Positions 27,388 through 36,259 of a stretch of 64,000 bases of DNA are shown here, in pieces; the first letter of the stretch is position 1; the number at the start of each line of letters is the position of its first letter. Source of the stretch: Pelagibacterium sediminicola (GTDB lineage: Bacteria; Pseudomonadota; Alphaproteobacteria; Rhizobiales; Devosiaceae); the NCBI RefSeq assembly GCF_003390885.1, contig NZ_QMEL01000004.1:1-64000 (forward strand). Direction: 5' to 3'. Below the pieces are notes generated by a model. The model had not been told where the DNA came from and did not search any database. It saw only the letters and a program-made list of their open reading frames with translations. The translations under genes and the position numbers were made by a program.

Positions 27388-28635
27388 ATGACGACTGTCG
27401 CCACACCGGCGCGGGATATTTCCCGTCCTGAATTCATTGCCCTTGTGGCGGCCCTGATGTCCCTCAACGCGCTCGCGATCGACGTCATGCTGCCCGCCCT
27501 GCCCTATATGGGCGAGGCACTGGGCGTCAGTCACGAGAACGACCGGCAATACGTGCTCACCGCCTATATGCTCGGCTTCGGCTGCGCCCAGCTTGCGTTC
27601 GGGCCGCTCTCGGACCGGTTCGGCCGGCGCGCGCCGCTGCTCGTCGGGCTGGTGATCTACGTCATTGCGGCCTTCGCCGCTGCGTTTTCGCACAGCTTTG
27701 CATTGCTTTTGCTCATGCGCTTCATTCAGGGCATTGGCGCGGCGGGAACGCGCGTCATCGCCCAATCGATGGTGCGCGACAAGTTCGGCGGACGCGCCAT
27801 GGCCGAGATCATGTCCATGGTGTTCATGGTCTTCATGGCCGTTCCCATTATCGCGCCCGGCATCGGACAGGTGATCCTTCTAACCGGTCCATGGGAATAC
27901 ATTTTCTATTTCATGGCCTTTCTGGCCCTGGTGGTCACGGCATGGTCGATGGCCCGGATGCCGGAAACGCTCAAACCCGAGAACCGGCGCGCACTGGCGC
28001 CCCGGGTGGTCATCGAAGGGTTCCGGCTGGTCTTTACCAACCGCATGGCGTTCAGCTACGGCCTTGCCGGGATGTTCGTTTTCGGCGCCCTGTTCGGCTT
28101 CATCAACACCGCCCAGCAGATCTATGTCGATATCTACGGGCTCGGCGCCCTGTTCCCGGTGGCCTTTGCCGCCATGGCCGGGCTCATGGCCGTCTCGTCC
28201 TATCTCAACGCCCGCATGGTGCGGCGCCTGGGCATGCGGCGGCTCAGCCACACGGCCCTTCTGGTGTTCTCCACGATCAGCGGAGGGTGGTTTCTCATCA
28301 CCCTCGCCGGGCAGCCACCGCTGTGGCTGTTCTTTACCCTGCTTGCCGTCATCATGTTCATGTTCGGCTGGGCCGCATCGAACATGAACGCGCTTTCGAT
28401 GGAGCCGCTCGGTGCCGTCGCGGGCACCGCCTCCTCGGTTTTCGGTTTCATCCAGACGGTGGGCGGGGCAATCCTCGGGACCGTTACCGGCCAGTTCTTC
28501 GATGGCACGCTGACCCCGGTGGCCGCGGGCTATTTCATCCTCGGGCTGGCGGCGATCCTGTGCGTGGTGGTCGCCGAAAGGGGAAAGCTGTTCGGGGTGG
28601 GCGAAGACTACGAGCCGGGTGGCGCGTTCGATTAA
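27388..28635 (+). CDS. Bcr/CflA family multidrug efflux MFS transporter
   Basis: This 415-residue 12-TM permease starts at ATG 27388. LNALAIDVMLPALPYM opens the first helix with the family Asp, QLAFGPLSDRFGRRAPLL is the MFS loop 2-3 motif and FIQGIGAAGTRVIAQSMVRD is the motif C-like antiporter segment. Members export drugs such as bicyclomycin or chloramphenicol; the substrate here is not predictable. It overlaps the end of the convergent inositol-phosphatase-family gene by four bases. Confidence 0.87.
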   Translation: MTTVATPARDISRPEFIALVAALMSLNALAIDVMLPALPYMGEALGVSHENDRQYVLTAYMLGFGCAQLAFGPLSDRFGRRAPLLVGLVIYVIAAFAAAFSHSFALLLLMRFIQGIGAAGTRVIAQSMVRDKFGGRAMAEIMSMVFMVFMAVPIIAPGIGQVILLTGPWEYIFYFMAFLALVVTAWSMARMPETLKPENRRALAPRVVIEGFRLVFTNRMAFSYGLAGMFVFGALFGFINTAQQIYVDIYGLGALFPVAFAAMAGLMAVSSYLNARMVRRLGMRRLSHTALLVFSTISGGWFLITLAGQPPLWLFFTLLAVIMFMFGWAASNMNALSMEPLGAVAGTASSVFGFIQTVGGAILGTVTGQFFDGTLTPVAAGYFILGLAAILCVVVAERGKLFGVGEDYEPGGAFD

Positions 28636-29444
28636 TCCGTAAACACCTCGCGCCGGAGCGTTTCCCAGCTTTCGCGGTCCGGCGCGACCAGCAATCCGCC
28701 CTCGACATGCCGGGGCATATAGGCCGATCCATCCAGACGCGCGACATGGGCGCCCGCTTCCTGCATCATGAGCGTACCGGCCAGGTGATCCCACGGCATA
28801 AGCTTTTGGTACATGAGGAAATGCAGGTGCCCCGCCGCCGCCATCCGGTATTCATGGCCCGCGCAGCGATAGCTCGAATTCATGCGGACCTTTGACAGAT
28901 TGGCCAGCACCTCGCGCCGTTTCTCCCGCGCAAGAAAAAACACCGACGATACGCCAACCATTTCATCGAGCGGCACCGGATCGGCAAACTGCATCCTGAT
29001 CCGCCGCCCATCGGGAAAGACCTGCCAGGCGCCACATCCGCGCTCGGCCATCAGCCAGTCGTCACCCAGCGGATCATAGATGACGCCCGCCACCGTTTCG
29101 CCGCGCTGGACCACCGCGCCCATGACGGCAAAAAGCGGCAAGCCCGCCGCGAAATTGGCCGTTCCGTCGACCGGATCGATATAAAGGACCACCTCGTCAT
29201 CGAATTGCCGCTCGAGCAGGCGCGGATTGGCCGCCACCGCCTCCTCGCCGATGACGACATGCTGGGGATGGGTCCGGGCGATCGCCTCGGTTATCGCGCG
29301 CTCGGCCGCCTCGTCGGCCTCCGTCACGAGATCGATGGCGCTGGTTTTGGTGCGCACCATGCCCTCGTCGAGCTTGCGAAACCGGGGGAGGATTTCCGCG
29401 TGCGCGGCATCGCGGAGGACGCCCGCCAAACGATCGATATTCAT
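28632..29444 (-). CDS. Inositol monophosphatase family protein
   Basis: This 270-residue Mg-dependent phosphatase has VIGEEAV (Glu67-68), [16 protein letters not shown] (Asp90, Asp93) and [16 protein letters not shown], the three metal-site motifs of the family. Possible substrates are inositol phosphate, histidinol phosphate or 3'-phosphoadenosine nucleotides; the sequence does not decide. Its start overlaps the ttcA stop by four bases. Confidence 0.9.
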   Translation of the reverse strand: MNIDRLAGVLRDAAHAEILPRFRKLDEGMVRTKTSAIDLVTEADEAAERAITEAIARTHPQHVVIGEEAVAANPRLLERQFDDEVVLYIDPVDGTANFAAGLPLFAVMGAVVQRGETVAGVIYDPLGDDWLMAERGCGAWQVFPDGRRIRMQFADPVPLDEMVGVSSVFFLAREKRREVLANLSKVRMNSSYRCAGHEYRMAAAGHLHFLMYQKLMPWDHLAGTLMMQEAGAHVARLDGSAYMPRHVEGGLLVAPDRESWETLRREVFTD

Positions 29445-30301
29445 GATTCAGGGCCTTTCGCCATCAGCGCCGCAAAATCGAACAGCTTGTTGTCGAGCAT
29501 GTGGCTGGGATTGATATTGCCCAGCGCGCGGATCATCACGTCCTTGCGCCCCGGCATCCGGCGCTCGAAATCATCGAGCATCGCCTTCATCGCGTTGCGC
29601 TGAAGCCCCTCCTGTGACCCGCACAGGTCGCACGGGATGATCGGAAAGGCCAGCGCTTCGGCAAGGCGCGCAAGGTCGGCTTCCGCGCACAGAGCCAGCG
29701 GGCGCAACACTTCCACATCGCCCTCGTCGTTGAGCAGTTTGGGCGGCATGGCGGCGAGCTTGCCACCATGGAAAAGGTTCATGAAGAAGGTTTCGAGAAT
29801 GTCCTCGCGATGATGGCCCAGCACCAGCGCCGTGCACCCTTCCTCGCGCGCGATGCGATAAAGATGCCCGCGCCGCAAGCGCGAACATAGCGAGCAATAG
29901 GTACTCCCCTCGGCCAGTTTGCCGGTGACGATCGAATAGGTGTCGCGGTATTCGATCCGGTGCGCGATCCCGTGCCGGTCGAGAAAGTCCGGCAGGATAT
30001 GCCTGGGAAAGCCCGGCTGCCCCTGATCGAGATTGCAGGCCAGAAGATCGACCGGCAGAAGCCCGCGCCATTTGAGATCGAGCAATACGGCCAGAAGACC
30101 GTATGAATCCTTGCCGCCCGAAAGCGCCACGAGCCACCGCGCGCCCGACCGCACCATGGAATAGGCATCGAGCGTCTCGCGCACCTGCCGCACGAGCCGC
30201 TTGCGCAGCTTGTTGAACTCCACGCCCGACGGCGCATCGCGGAACATCGGATGGCAGCTATCGCTTTCATCGCCGGAAACGGCAGGCGCGGCGAGGGTCA
30301 T
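29441..30301 (-). CDS. ttcA: tRNA 2-thiocytidine(32) synthetase TtcA
   Basis: This 286-residue enzyme thiolates C32 in some tRNAs. [12 protein letters not shown] (61-66) is the PP-loop. Cys136 and Cys139 ([12 protein letters not shown]) and the CDLC pair (Cys224, Cys227) are the [4Fe-4S] ligand region. [22 protein letters not shown] is the TtcA-type signature. ATG 30301 is chosen over an upstream ATG at 30373 because the extra 24 residues look non-coding. Coupled to the phosphatase gene by overlap. Confidence 0.93.
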   Translation of the reverse strand: MTLAAPAVSGDESDSCHPMFRDAPSGVEFNKLRKRLVRQVRETLDAYSMVRSGARWLVALSGGKDSYGLLAVLLDLKWRGLLPVDLLACNLDQGQPGFPRHILPDFLDRHGIAHRIEYRDTYSIVTGKLAEGSTYCSLCSRLRRGHLYRIAREEGCTALVLGHHREDILETFFMNLFHGGKLAAMPPKLLNDEGDVEVLRPLALCAEADLARLAEALAFPIIPCDLCGSQEGLQRNAMKAMLDDFERRMPGRKDVMIRALGNINPSHMLDNKLFDFAALMAKGPES

Positions 30302-30390
30302 GACGGCAAATATCTCCAGCGCGTTCTGAATGCCTGGCTTGATACAGCCAATAAGGAATGAAGAAAAGCGCACGCCTCGGATATAGCGAT

Positions 30391-30600
30391 CATCGCTTCC
30401 CTCCCCCTTGAGGGCAGGACTATCGCATATGGATTTGCGCTTGTGGCTTCACCCCTCCCCAACCCTCTCCATCAAGGGGAGGGTGCTTCCTTTTCCTTGT
30501 TGTCTCTCTACGCACAAGGTCAGCACCTCTCCCCTGTGGGGGAGGTTGGGAGGGGGGAGTCGGCGTAAGCCGAAGCATATGCGACAGCCCCCGGCCTCAA
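30391..30600. repeat. Intergenic repeat family B, copy 2
   Basis: This ~200-bp element includes CCCTCCCCAACCCTCTCCATCAAGGGGAGGGT, a TACGCACAAGG spacer, CACCTCTCCCCTGTGGGGGAGGT and GGCGTAAGCCGAAGCATATGCG. It also carries a short extra arm at its left end (CATCGCTTCCCTCCCCCTTGAGG). It is in the opposite orientation to copy 1. Confidence 0.78.
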
Positions 30601-30908
30601 GCCGAAATCCGTGCCCCCTCTGGATGGAGCAGCCTGCCCTCGCCGGGCACTCCATCCATCGGGTGACGCAGAACAAGGCCCGCAGAGCGCGGGACAGAAC
30701 CGGAACCGCATCGCTGCGCTTCCGGGACATGAAGCACCCTATCGCCCAACCCTTGTCCGCGGTTTAGGGAACGCGGTCCAATTTACCTAAAATGTCAGTT
30801 GGGCATGGGAGAACCGCGCCGTGGTGCTTGCCTAAAATCGCCCCAGAAAATTAGATACTCGCGCAGCGGCGCCGGCAACCGGGCGAGTCGCAATCATGGT
30901 GGTGCACG
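30601..30908. other. Gap before sbmA without a gene
   Basis: No coding region is supported. The 8-mer CCTAAAAT occurs at 30786-30793 and again at 30831-30838, about four helical turns apart, and may be part of the sbmA promoter. Otherwise nothing recognisable. Confidence 0.4.
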
Positions 30909-32288
30909 ATGTTCCGATCCTTCTTCCCCGAGCCCAGACTGTTTTTCACCTCCGCTTTGCTGTGGCTGCTGCTGGCGACCCTCGCCTGGACGGCATTCAG
31001 CGCGCCGATGCAGGCCGCCCTCAGCATCGACCGGTTCCTCGTGGCCCCGCTCTGCGCACCGCTCGCCGAACCGGCGCCCGATGCCGCAACCAATGGCGAT
31101 GTGTCCGAGGCCGTGCCCTCAACCCCGGTTAGCGATCTTGCGGCCCCCGCGCCGGACGGCACGGTGGCGGATGCGGCAACCCCGGCGGCTCCCTGCACGC
31201 CCGAAGGCACCTTCCTCGATGGCGACCGGATATGGCTTTATCAATACGTGCTGATGGTCGCGCTGGTCTTTTGCCTGTTCTGGTATTTTTTCAGGCGCAA
31301 CCAGTGGTACTGGTGGTCGGTCGTCGGATCGACGGTCATCCTGCTGGTCATCTACTTCAACGTTCAGGTCGACGCCTTCGTCAATAGCTGGAACGGCGTC
31401 TTTTTCAACACCGTCCAGCAGGCCCTGACCGAGCCCGGTTCAGTATCGGCGGAAAAGCTCTATGGGGAAATGACGATGCTGTTCATCGTGCTGCTTCCGC
31501 GCATCCTCGTGCTGGTCGCCCTGGCGTTTTTCACCGCCCACTACGTGTTCCGCTGGCGCAAGGCGATGAACGCCTATTACATGGGCTATTGGCCGGTGAT
31601 CCGCACGACGGAAGGCGCCGCCCAGCGCGTACAGGAAGATACCATGCGCTTTGCCCAGATCATGGAGGATCTGGGAACCGCGTTCTTTGACTCCCTGATC
31701 ACGCTGGCGGTCTTCCTGCCCCTGCTCTGGGGGTTCTCCCAGCAGATTTCCGGCGTGCCCGTCATCGGCGACGTGCCCGGATCGCTCGTCTGGGTCGCGC
31801 TGATCTCGGCGGCCTTCGGCACGGTGCTGCTCTGGGGCGTCGGCATCAAGCTGCCCGGATTGCAGTTCGAGAACCAGAGGGTGGAGGCGGCCTACCGCAA
31901 AGAACTGGTCTACGGCGAGGATCACGCCGACCGCGCCGCGCCGCCCACGGTCCGCGAGCTGTTCTCCAACGTCCAGCGCAACTATTTCCGAATCTACTGG
32001 CACTACACCTATTTCAACTTCGCCAGATACGGCTATCTGCAGGTGGCGGGGTATATCCCCCTCCTCACCCTCGCCCCGGCCATTCTTGCGGGCGCGCTGA
32101 CGCTGGGCCTTTACCAGCAGGTGGCGCTGGCATTCGGACGGGTCGCCGAATCCTTCCAGTTCCTCGCCCGCGCCTGGACGACGGTCATCGAACTGCTGTC
32201 CGTCCACCGCCGCCTCAAGAAATTCGAGAGCTACATCCCGCAGGATCAGGAGCCCGACGAGGATTTGATCGGGGCGTATCTGCATTAG
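30909..32288 (+). CDS. sbmA: Peptide antibiotic transporter SbmA/BacA family
   Basis: This 459-residue inner-membrane protein imports peptides using the proton gradient. FRSFFPEPRLFFTSALLW at the start, VFRWRKAMNAYYMGYWP, IEGAAQRVQEDTMRFA-like EGAAQRVQEDTMRFAQ, and VGIKLPGLQFENQRVEAAYRKELVYGED match SbmA closely. In Rhizobiales BacA matters for survival inside hosts and for long-chain lipid A (family knowledge). The first periplasmic loop is expanded by ~55 Ala/Pro/Asp-rich residues flanked by Cys49 and Cys96. E. coli SbmA is ~50 residues shorter. Confidence 0.93.
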   Translation: MFRSFFPEPRLFFTSALLWLLLATLAWTAFSAPMQAALSIDRFLVAPLCAPLAEPAPDAATNGDVSEAVPSTPVSDLAAPAPDGTVADAATPAAPCTPEGTFLDGDRIWLYQYVLMVALVFCLFWYFFRRNQWYWWSVVGSTVILLVIYFNVQVDAFVNSWNGVFFNTVQQALTEPGSVSAEKLYGEMTMLFIVLLPRILVLVALAFFTAHYVFRWRKAMNAYYMGYWPVIRTTEGAAQRVQEDTMRFAQIMEDLGTAFFDSLITLAVFLPLLWGFSQQISGVPVIGDVPGSLVWVALISAAFGTVLLWGVGIKLPGLQFENQRVEAAYRKELVYGEDHADRAAPPTVRELFSNVQRNYFRIYWHYTYFNFARYGYLQVAGYIPLLTLAPAILAGALTLGLYQQVALAFGRVAESFQFLARAWTTVIELLSVHRRLKKFESYIPQDQEPDEDLIGAYLH

Positions 32289-32305
32289 GCACAGTTTGCC
32301 GTTGG

Positions 32306-32438
32306 CACCGCTGGCCCCCTCACCCCCAGCCCCTCTCCCACAAGGGGAGAGGGGGGCTCGTGTGGCAACCCCACGGCTCCCCCTTCTCCCCTTGTGGGAG
32401 AAGGTGCCCCGAAGGGGCGGATGAGGGAGCCAGCGGTG
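32306..32438. repeat. Intergenic repeat family A, copy 4
   Basis: This ~133-bp element has CACCGCTGGCCCCCTC and GAGGGAGCCAGCGGTG termini and the CTCTCCCACAAGGGGAGAG and TTCTCCCCTTGTGGGAGAA arms. It starts 17 bases after the sbmA stop and may help end that transcript. Confidence 0.85.
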
Positions 32439-32478
32439 CCTCCTCAAACACCGAAGCACCCCAGCTCCCACCCAAAAA

Positions 32479-32508
32479 CAAAAAGGCCGCCCCGAAAGGC
32501 GACCTTTT
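32479..32508 (-). terminator. Rho-independent terminator of rpsD
   Basis: On the minus strand GGTCGCC, TTTCGG, GGCGGCC is followed by TTTTTGTTTTTG. It lies about 25 bases after the rpsD stop codon. Confidence 0.88.
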
Positions 32509-32531
32509 CCAGAATTCTCTTTTTGAACCGA

Positions 32532-33149
32532 TCAGCGCGAATAGAATTCGACGACGAGGTTCGGCTCCATCTGCACCGGATAGGGCACGTCCGAAAGCGC
32601 CGGGATGCGGACGTAGGTTGCGGTCATCTTGGAATGGTCCACATCGAGGTAGTCCGGCACGTCGCGCTCGGCGAGCTGCACGGCTTCGAGCACGATGGTG
32701 AGCTGCTTGGAGCGCTCCCGGATCGAGATCACGTCGCCCGGCTTCACGTTGTAAGACGGGATGTTGACGCGCTGGCCATTGACCTGCACGTGGCCGTGGT
32801 TGACGAACTGGCGGGCGGCGAACACGGTCGGCACGAACTTGGCGCGATAAACGATCGCATCGAGACGGCTTTCCAGAATACCGATGAGGTTCTCACCGGT
32901 GTCGCCACGGCGGCGGGCCGCTTCGGCGTAAACGCGGCGGAAGGCCTTCTCGGTGATCGAACCGTAATAACCCTTGAGCTTCTGCTTGGCGCGGAGCTGG
33001 GTGCCATAGTCCGAAAGCTTGCCCTTGCGGCGCTGGCCGTGCTGGCCGGGGCCATAGGCGCGGGCGTTGAGCGGGGACTTCGGGCGGCCCCAGATATTTT
33101 CGCCGAGACGGCGGTCGATCTTGTGCTTTTGCGAATGACGCTTTGACAT
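32532..33149 (-). CDS. rpsD: 30S ribosomal protein S4
   Basis: This 205-residue primary 16S rRNA-binding protein nucleates small-subunit assembly. The N-terminal [17 protein letters not shown] is the family start, and [19 protein letters not shown] with [14 protein letters not shown] is the S4 RNA-binding domain. It is a stand-alone gene, as usual in alphaproteobacteria, with its own terminator. Confidence 0.97.
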   Translation of the reverse strand: MSKRHSQKHKIDRRLGENIWGRPKSPLNARAYGPGQHGQRRKGKLSDYGTQLRAKQKLKGYYGSITEKAFRRVYAEAARRRGDTGENLIGILESRLDAIVYRAKFVPTVFAARQFVNHGHVQVNGQRVNIPSYNVKPGDVISIRERSKQLTIVLEAVQLAERDVPDYLDVDHSKMTATYVRIPALSDVPYPVQMEPNLVVEFYSR

Positions 33150-33306
33150 CGCTTGTCCTTTTCAAAACCAAAGATAAAGACAGCGCCCTCCTCTGCATTT
33201 CCCGTGGGGGAATGCCGACAGACCGTGCGAAAAAACGTCAACGGGTTCAACCATTTGGCCGAACCGATAACGGCAAACCGACGGTCTCGGGTGCTTGTCC
33301 CGCGCG

Positions 33307-33333
33307 AGAAACCCGCTGCGGGAATGCGCGGGT
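33307..33333 (-). terminator. Possible terminator after trmJ
   Basis: AAACCCGC and GCGGGTTT pair around an 11-base loop, ~40 bases beyond the trmJ stop. On the minus strand the 3' arm ends in GGGTTTCTC, so the T-run is short. Confidence 0.35.
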
Positions 33334-33374
33334 TTTATGGGGCAACCCCCGGAAAGTCAAGCCTTTGAACCGCG

Positions 33375-34169
33375 TTAGTCCTTTTTCTGCGTCCGCGCAG
33401 GATTGGCCCGCTCATGGCGCCGGTCCAGTGCTGCCACCACGCCCCGAAGCGTACGCACCTCCTGGGCGTTGAAACCGGCCTTGGCAAACATTGCGTGCAT
33501 GTTGTCCATCATGCCGGGGCGCTTGTCGGGGGTTTTGAAGAATCCGGCGCGGTCCAGCGCCTCGCCCAACTGCTCGACCAGCCCGATCAACTGGTCGCGC
33601 GGTGCGGGTTCGCCCAGGTCTTCCGCTATCGGCAGCGGCATGCCGGCAAGCGCCACCCGCCGCCATTCATAAGCCAGGACCAGCACCGCCTGCGCGATAT
33701 TGAGCGAGGCGAAGGCCGGCTCGACAGGGAGCGTGACGATGGCGTCGGATATGGCGACCTCTTCATTGGTCAGCCCCCACCGCTCCCGGCCAAAAAGAAT
33801 ACCTGCCTTTTCCCCCGCGCCGATATGGGCGCTGAGCCTTTCCGCCGCCACATCGGGTCCGATGACGGGTTTGTACATCTCGCGATTGCGTGCCGTGGTC
33901 GCCAGAACCAGCGTAAGGTCGGTCACCGCCTCGGCCAGCGTATCGAACACCTGGACCCGCTCGATCACATGGGTGGCCTTGGCGGCAGCGGCCAATGCCC
34001 TTTCGTTAGGCCAGCCATCGCGCGGGTTGACCAGCCGCAAGTCCCACAGCCCGAAATTGGCCATCGCGCGCGCCGCCGCGCCGATATTTTCGCCAAGCTG
34101 CGGCTCGACAAGGATGATCGCGGGCGTGGGGCGGAAGATGAATTCTTTTGAGGTGTCGGTTCCGGCCAT
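33375..34169 (-). CDS. trmJ: tRNA Cm32/Um32 methyltransferase TrmJ
   Basis: This 264-residue SPOUT methyltransferase methylates the 2'-OH of nucleotide 32 in tRNA. IILVEPQLGENIGAAARAMANFG, LRLVNPRDGW, LFGRERWGLTNEE and FASLNIAQAVLVLAYEW are the conserved SpoU-type motifs that build the SAM-binding knot. A C-terminal helical extension follows. ATG 34169 is supported by AAGGGA six bases upstream; the frame is open for 155 more codons but that extension overlaps the divergent GFA gene and looks non-coding. Confidence 0.92.
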   Translation of the reverse strand: MAGTDTSKEFIFRPTPAIILVEPQLGENIGAAARAMANFGLWDLRLVNPRDGWPNERALAAAAKATHVIERVQVFDTLAEAVTDLTLVLATTARNREMYKPVIGPDVAAERLSAHIGAGEKAGILFGRERWGLTNEEVAISDAIVTLPVEPAFASLNIAQAVLVLAYEWRRVALAGMPLPIAEDLGEPAPRDQLIGLVEQLGEALDRAGFFKTPDKRPGMMDNMHAMFAKAGFNAQEVRTLRGVVAALDRRHERANPARTQKKD

Positions 34170-34257
34170 CGGGATTCCCTTCGTTGCGCGCGGCTTACGC
34201 GCCCTTATCGCCGGAATCAAGATTGCCGCTGCGCGCGCACCATGCCAGCATGCACCC

Positions 34258-34680
34258 ATGGGCAAACCCGAACTCGATACCATGGAACACTGCGCCTGTT
34301 CGAGCGTGTCGGTCACGGCACGGGGCCGCGTGCTCTCCATGCTCGTCTGCTCCTGCCTCGACTGCCGCAAGGCCACCGGCACGGGCCATTCAGGCATCGC
34401 GATCATGCGCAGGGAGGACGTAAAGATTTCGGGCAAGACCCGGCATTTCGACCGGCTCGCCGATTCAGGCGCATGGATTTGCCGCCATTTCTGTCCCGTT
34501 TGCGGAACACCTGTCTTTGCAACGACCACGCGGTCCCCTACCCTTGTCCTCCTGCCGGTCGGCCTGTTCGACAATCCGAACTGGTTCGCCCCGACCCAGG
34601 CCATCTTCTCACGCACCCATCTCCATTGGGACACCCTGCCTGAAGGGATCCCGCAATATCAAAACTATCGCCCGCAATAG
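34258..34680 (+). CDS. GFA/CENP-V family zinc protein
   Basis: This 140-residue protein has the GFA zinc pattern: Cys12 and Cys14, then CSCLDCRKATG (Cys31, Cys33, Cys36) and CPVCGTP (Cys79, Cys82). These bind two zinc ions in glutathione-dependent formaldehyde-activating enzyme relatives. Most members have no proven activity, so function is unknown. ATG 34258 is taken as start; it is divergent from trmJ by ~90 bases. Confidence 0.88.
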   Translation: MGKPELDTMEHCACSSVSVTARGRVLSMLVCSCLDCRKATGTGHSGIAIMRREDVKISGKTRHFDRLADSGAWICRHFCPVCGTPVFATTTRSPTLVLLPVGLFDNPNWFAPTQAIFSRTHLHWDTLPEGIPQYQNYRPQ

Positions 34681-34804
34681 GCCGGAGATGATCTGGATCA
34701 ATGCGAGCCCGTCTCCTCAGGGCAACAAAGAAACCAATGGCGGGTTGCAACCGGCATATCCGGGCCTACCTCATCCTTGATCACTCAAAAATGAAGGAAT
34801 TTCC

Positions 34805-35923
34805 ATGCTTTACGTTGACACGCCCACCTTGAAGGATTTCACCGCCCTCAATGCTGTGCGCGCCGATGCCTGCGTTTCGATCTATCTGCCCACCACCCCC
34901 GTCACCCAGGACATGGACGCCGCGATCATCGAGTTGGGCAACCAGATCAAGGCAGCGCTGAATCAGCTCGAAGCCTCGGGTTTCGACAAGCGGCGCCTCG
35001 CGGCCTTGTCCGAACAACTCGACGATCTTCTGGACGACGATGAATTCTGGCGCTTCCAGGCCCACTCCCTCGCCATTCTGGCCACCCCCGACACCATCCG
35101 CACCTTCCGGCTCGCCAATCGGCTCCAACTCGCAATCGAGGTCGCAGACCGCTTCTTTCTAAAGCCCCTGCTGCGCGCCATTACGTTTCCGCACGATGCG
35201 TTCGTACTCGCCATCTCCGAAAATGACGTGCGGCTGATCGAGATGTTCCCCGACCTTCCGCCGCAGCACATCAATGTTCCCGATCTCCCCAAGGACGCCG
35301 CAAGCGCTGTAAAAGTCTCCTCGCTCAACAACCGCACCTCGATGCGCCGTGTCATGGGGTCCGAAGGCCAGAAGGTCCGCCTGGCCCAATACGCCCGGCA
35401 GGTCGACGCCGCCTTGCGCCCGGTTCTGGCGGGACGGGACGTTCCGTTGATCCTGGCGGCCAATGAGCCGGTCGCCGCCATCTTCCGTTCGGTCTGCAGC
35501 TACCCCAACCTGTTGCCCGAGACCGTCGCGGCAACCAATGACCGTTCGAGTGAGGCCGAAATCGCGGCAGCCGCGCGCCCCGTCCTCGATGCCGCCTACA
35601 CGCGCCAGATCGAGGAGATCAAGGCTCTGTTCGCCAGGCGCGAAAGCGACCGTCGCACCACCACCGATATTTCGGATGCGGCCCGGCTGGCGACATTCGG
35701 TGGCATCGAAACCCTGCTCGTGGATATGGACGACGTGGTGCACGGCACCATCGACGATGAGACGGGAGCGGTGACCTTCGGAGAAGAGGGGCCGGAAACC
35801 TACGGTATCGTCGACGAGATCATAGGCCGGGCGCTGGCCAGCGGCGCACGGGTACTCGCCGTACGGCGCGGCGAGGTTCCCGGCGGCCAGGCCCTCGCGG
35901 CAACGCTTCGGTATCCGCTTTAA
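34805..35923 (+). CDS. Bacterial archaeo-eukaryotic release-factor-like (baeRF) protein
   Basis: This 372-residue soluble protein resembles bacterial homologues of the eRF1/Pelota fold. YVDTPTLKDFTALNAVRADACVSIYLPT is the N-terminal region, the middle LAISENDVRLIEMFPDLP is the RNaseH-like strand set, and the C-terminal GGIETLLVDMDDVVHG, followed by EIIGRALASGARVLAVRRGEVPGG, is the L7Ae-like domain. Family members are predicted to act on ribosomes under stress, but this is not proven. AAGGAA precedes the ATG. Confidence 0.75.
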   Translation: MLYVDTPTLKDFTALNAVRADACVSIYLPTTPVTQDMDAAIIELGNQIKAALNQLEASGFDKRRLAALSEQLDDLLDDDEFWRFQAHSLAILATPDTIRTFRLANRLQLAIEVADRFFLKPLLRAITFPHDAFVLAISENDVRLIEMFPDLPPQHINVPDLPKDAASAVKVSSLNNRTSMRRVMGSEGQKVRLAQYARQVDAALRPVLAGRDVPLILAANEPVAAIFRSVCSYPNLLPETVAATNDRSSEAEIAAAARPVLDAAYTRQIEEIKALFARRESDRRTTTDISDAARLATFGGIETLLVDMDDVVHGTIDDETGAVTFGEEGPETYGIVDEIIGRALASGARVLAVRRGEVPGGQALAATLRYPL

Positions 35924-35955
35924 GGCCAATCGGGGCGGCAGTGTGTGCCAGCAGG

Positions 35956-36104
35956 CACCGCAGTACCCCTCATCCGACCTTTCGCTAACGCGAAAGCCCA
36001 CCTTCTCCCTCAAGGGGAGAAGGGAAAACCCGGCGGATGTTGCAGCTTTTGAGCCCCCCTCTCCCCTTGCGGGAGAGGGGTTGGGGGTGAGGGGTGCAGC
36101 GATG
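35956..36104. repeat. Intergenic repeat family A, copy 5 (inverted)
   Basis: This ~149-bp element reads in the opposite orientation to copies 1-4: CACCGCAGTACCCCTCATCCGACC comes first and GGTTGGGGGTGAGGGGTGCAGCGATG last. The paired arms are CCTTCTCCCTCAAGGGGAGAAGG and CCTCTCCCCTTGCGGGAGAGG. It fills most of the baeRF-icd gap. Confidence 0.82.
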
Positions 36105-36259
36105 CTGCTACCAAACAAAGGCCCCGCCCTTCGCCACCGGGCAATGCCCCGTTCTCGGTCGGCGCTTTGCGCTTTGGCCAGTCAATGGTATAGGGGCGCG
36201 GATTTCAAAGCCCGGAGTCCGGGCTGTTCCCCATGAGAAAAAACAGCGCGGAGTTATTA

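Noticed and set aside
30786..30838. Two CCTAAAAT repeats before sbmA as a regulator site
   Set aside because: Only two 8-mers and no symmetry. Too little to call an operator, so they are only mentioned in the gap entry.
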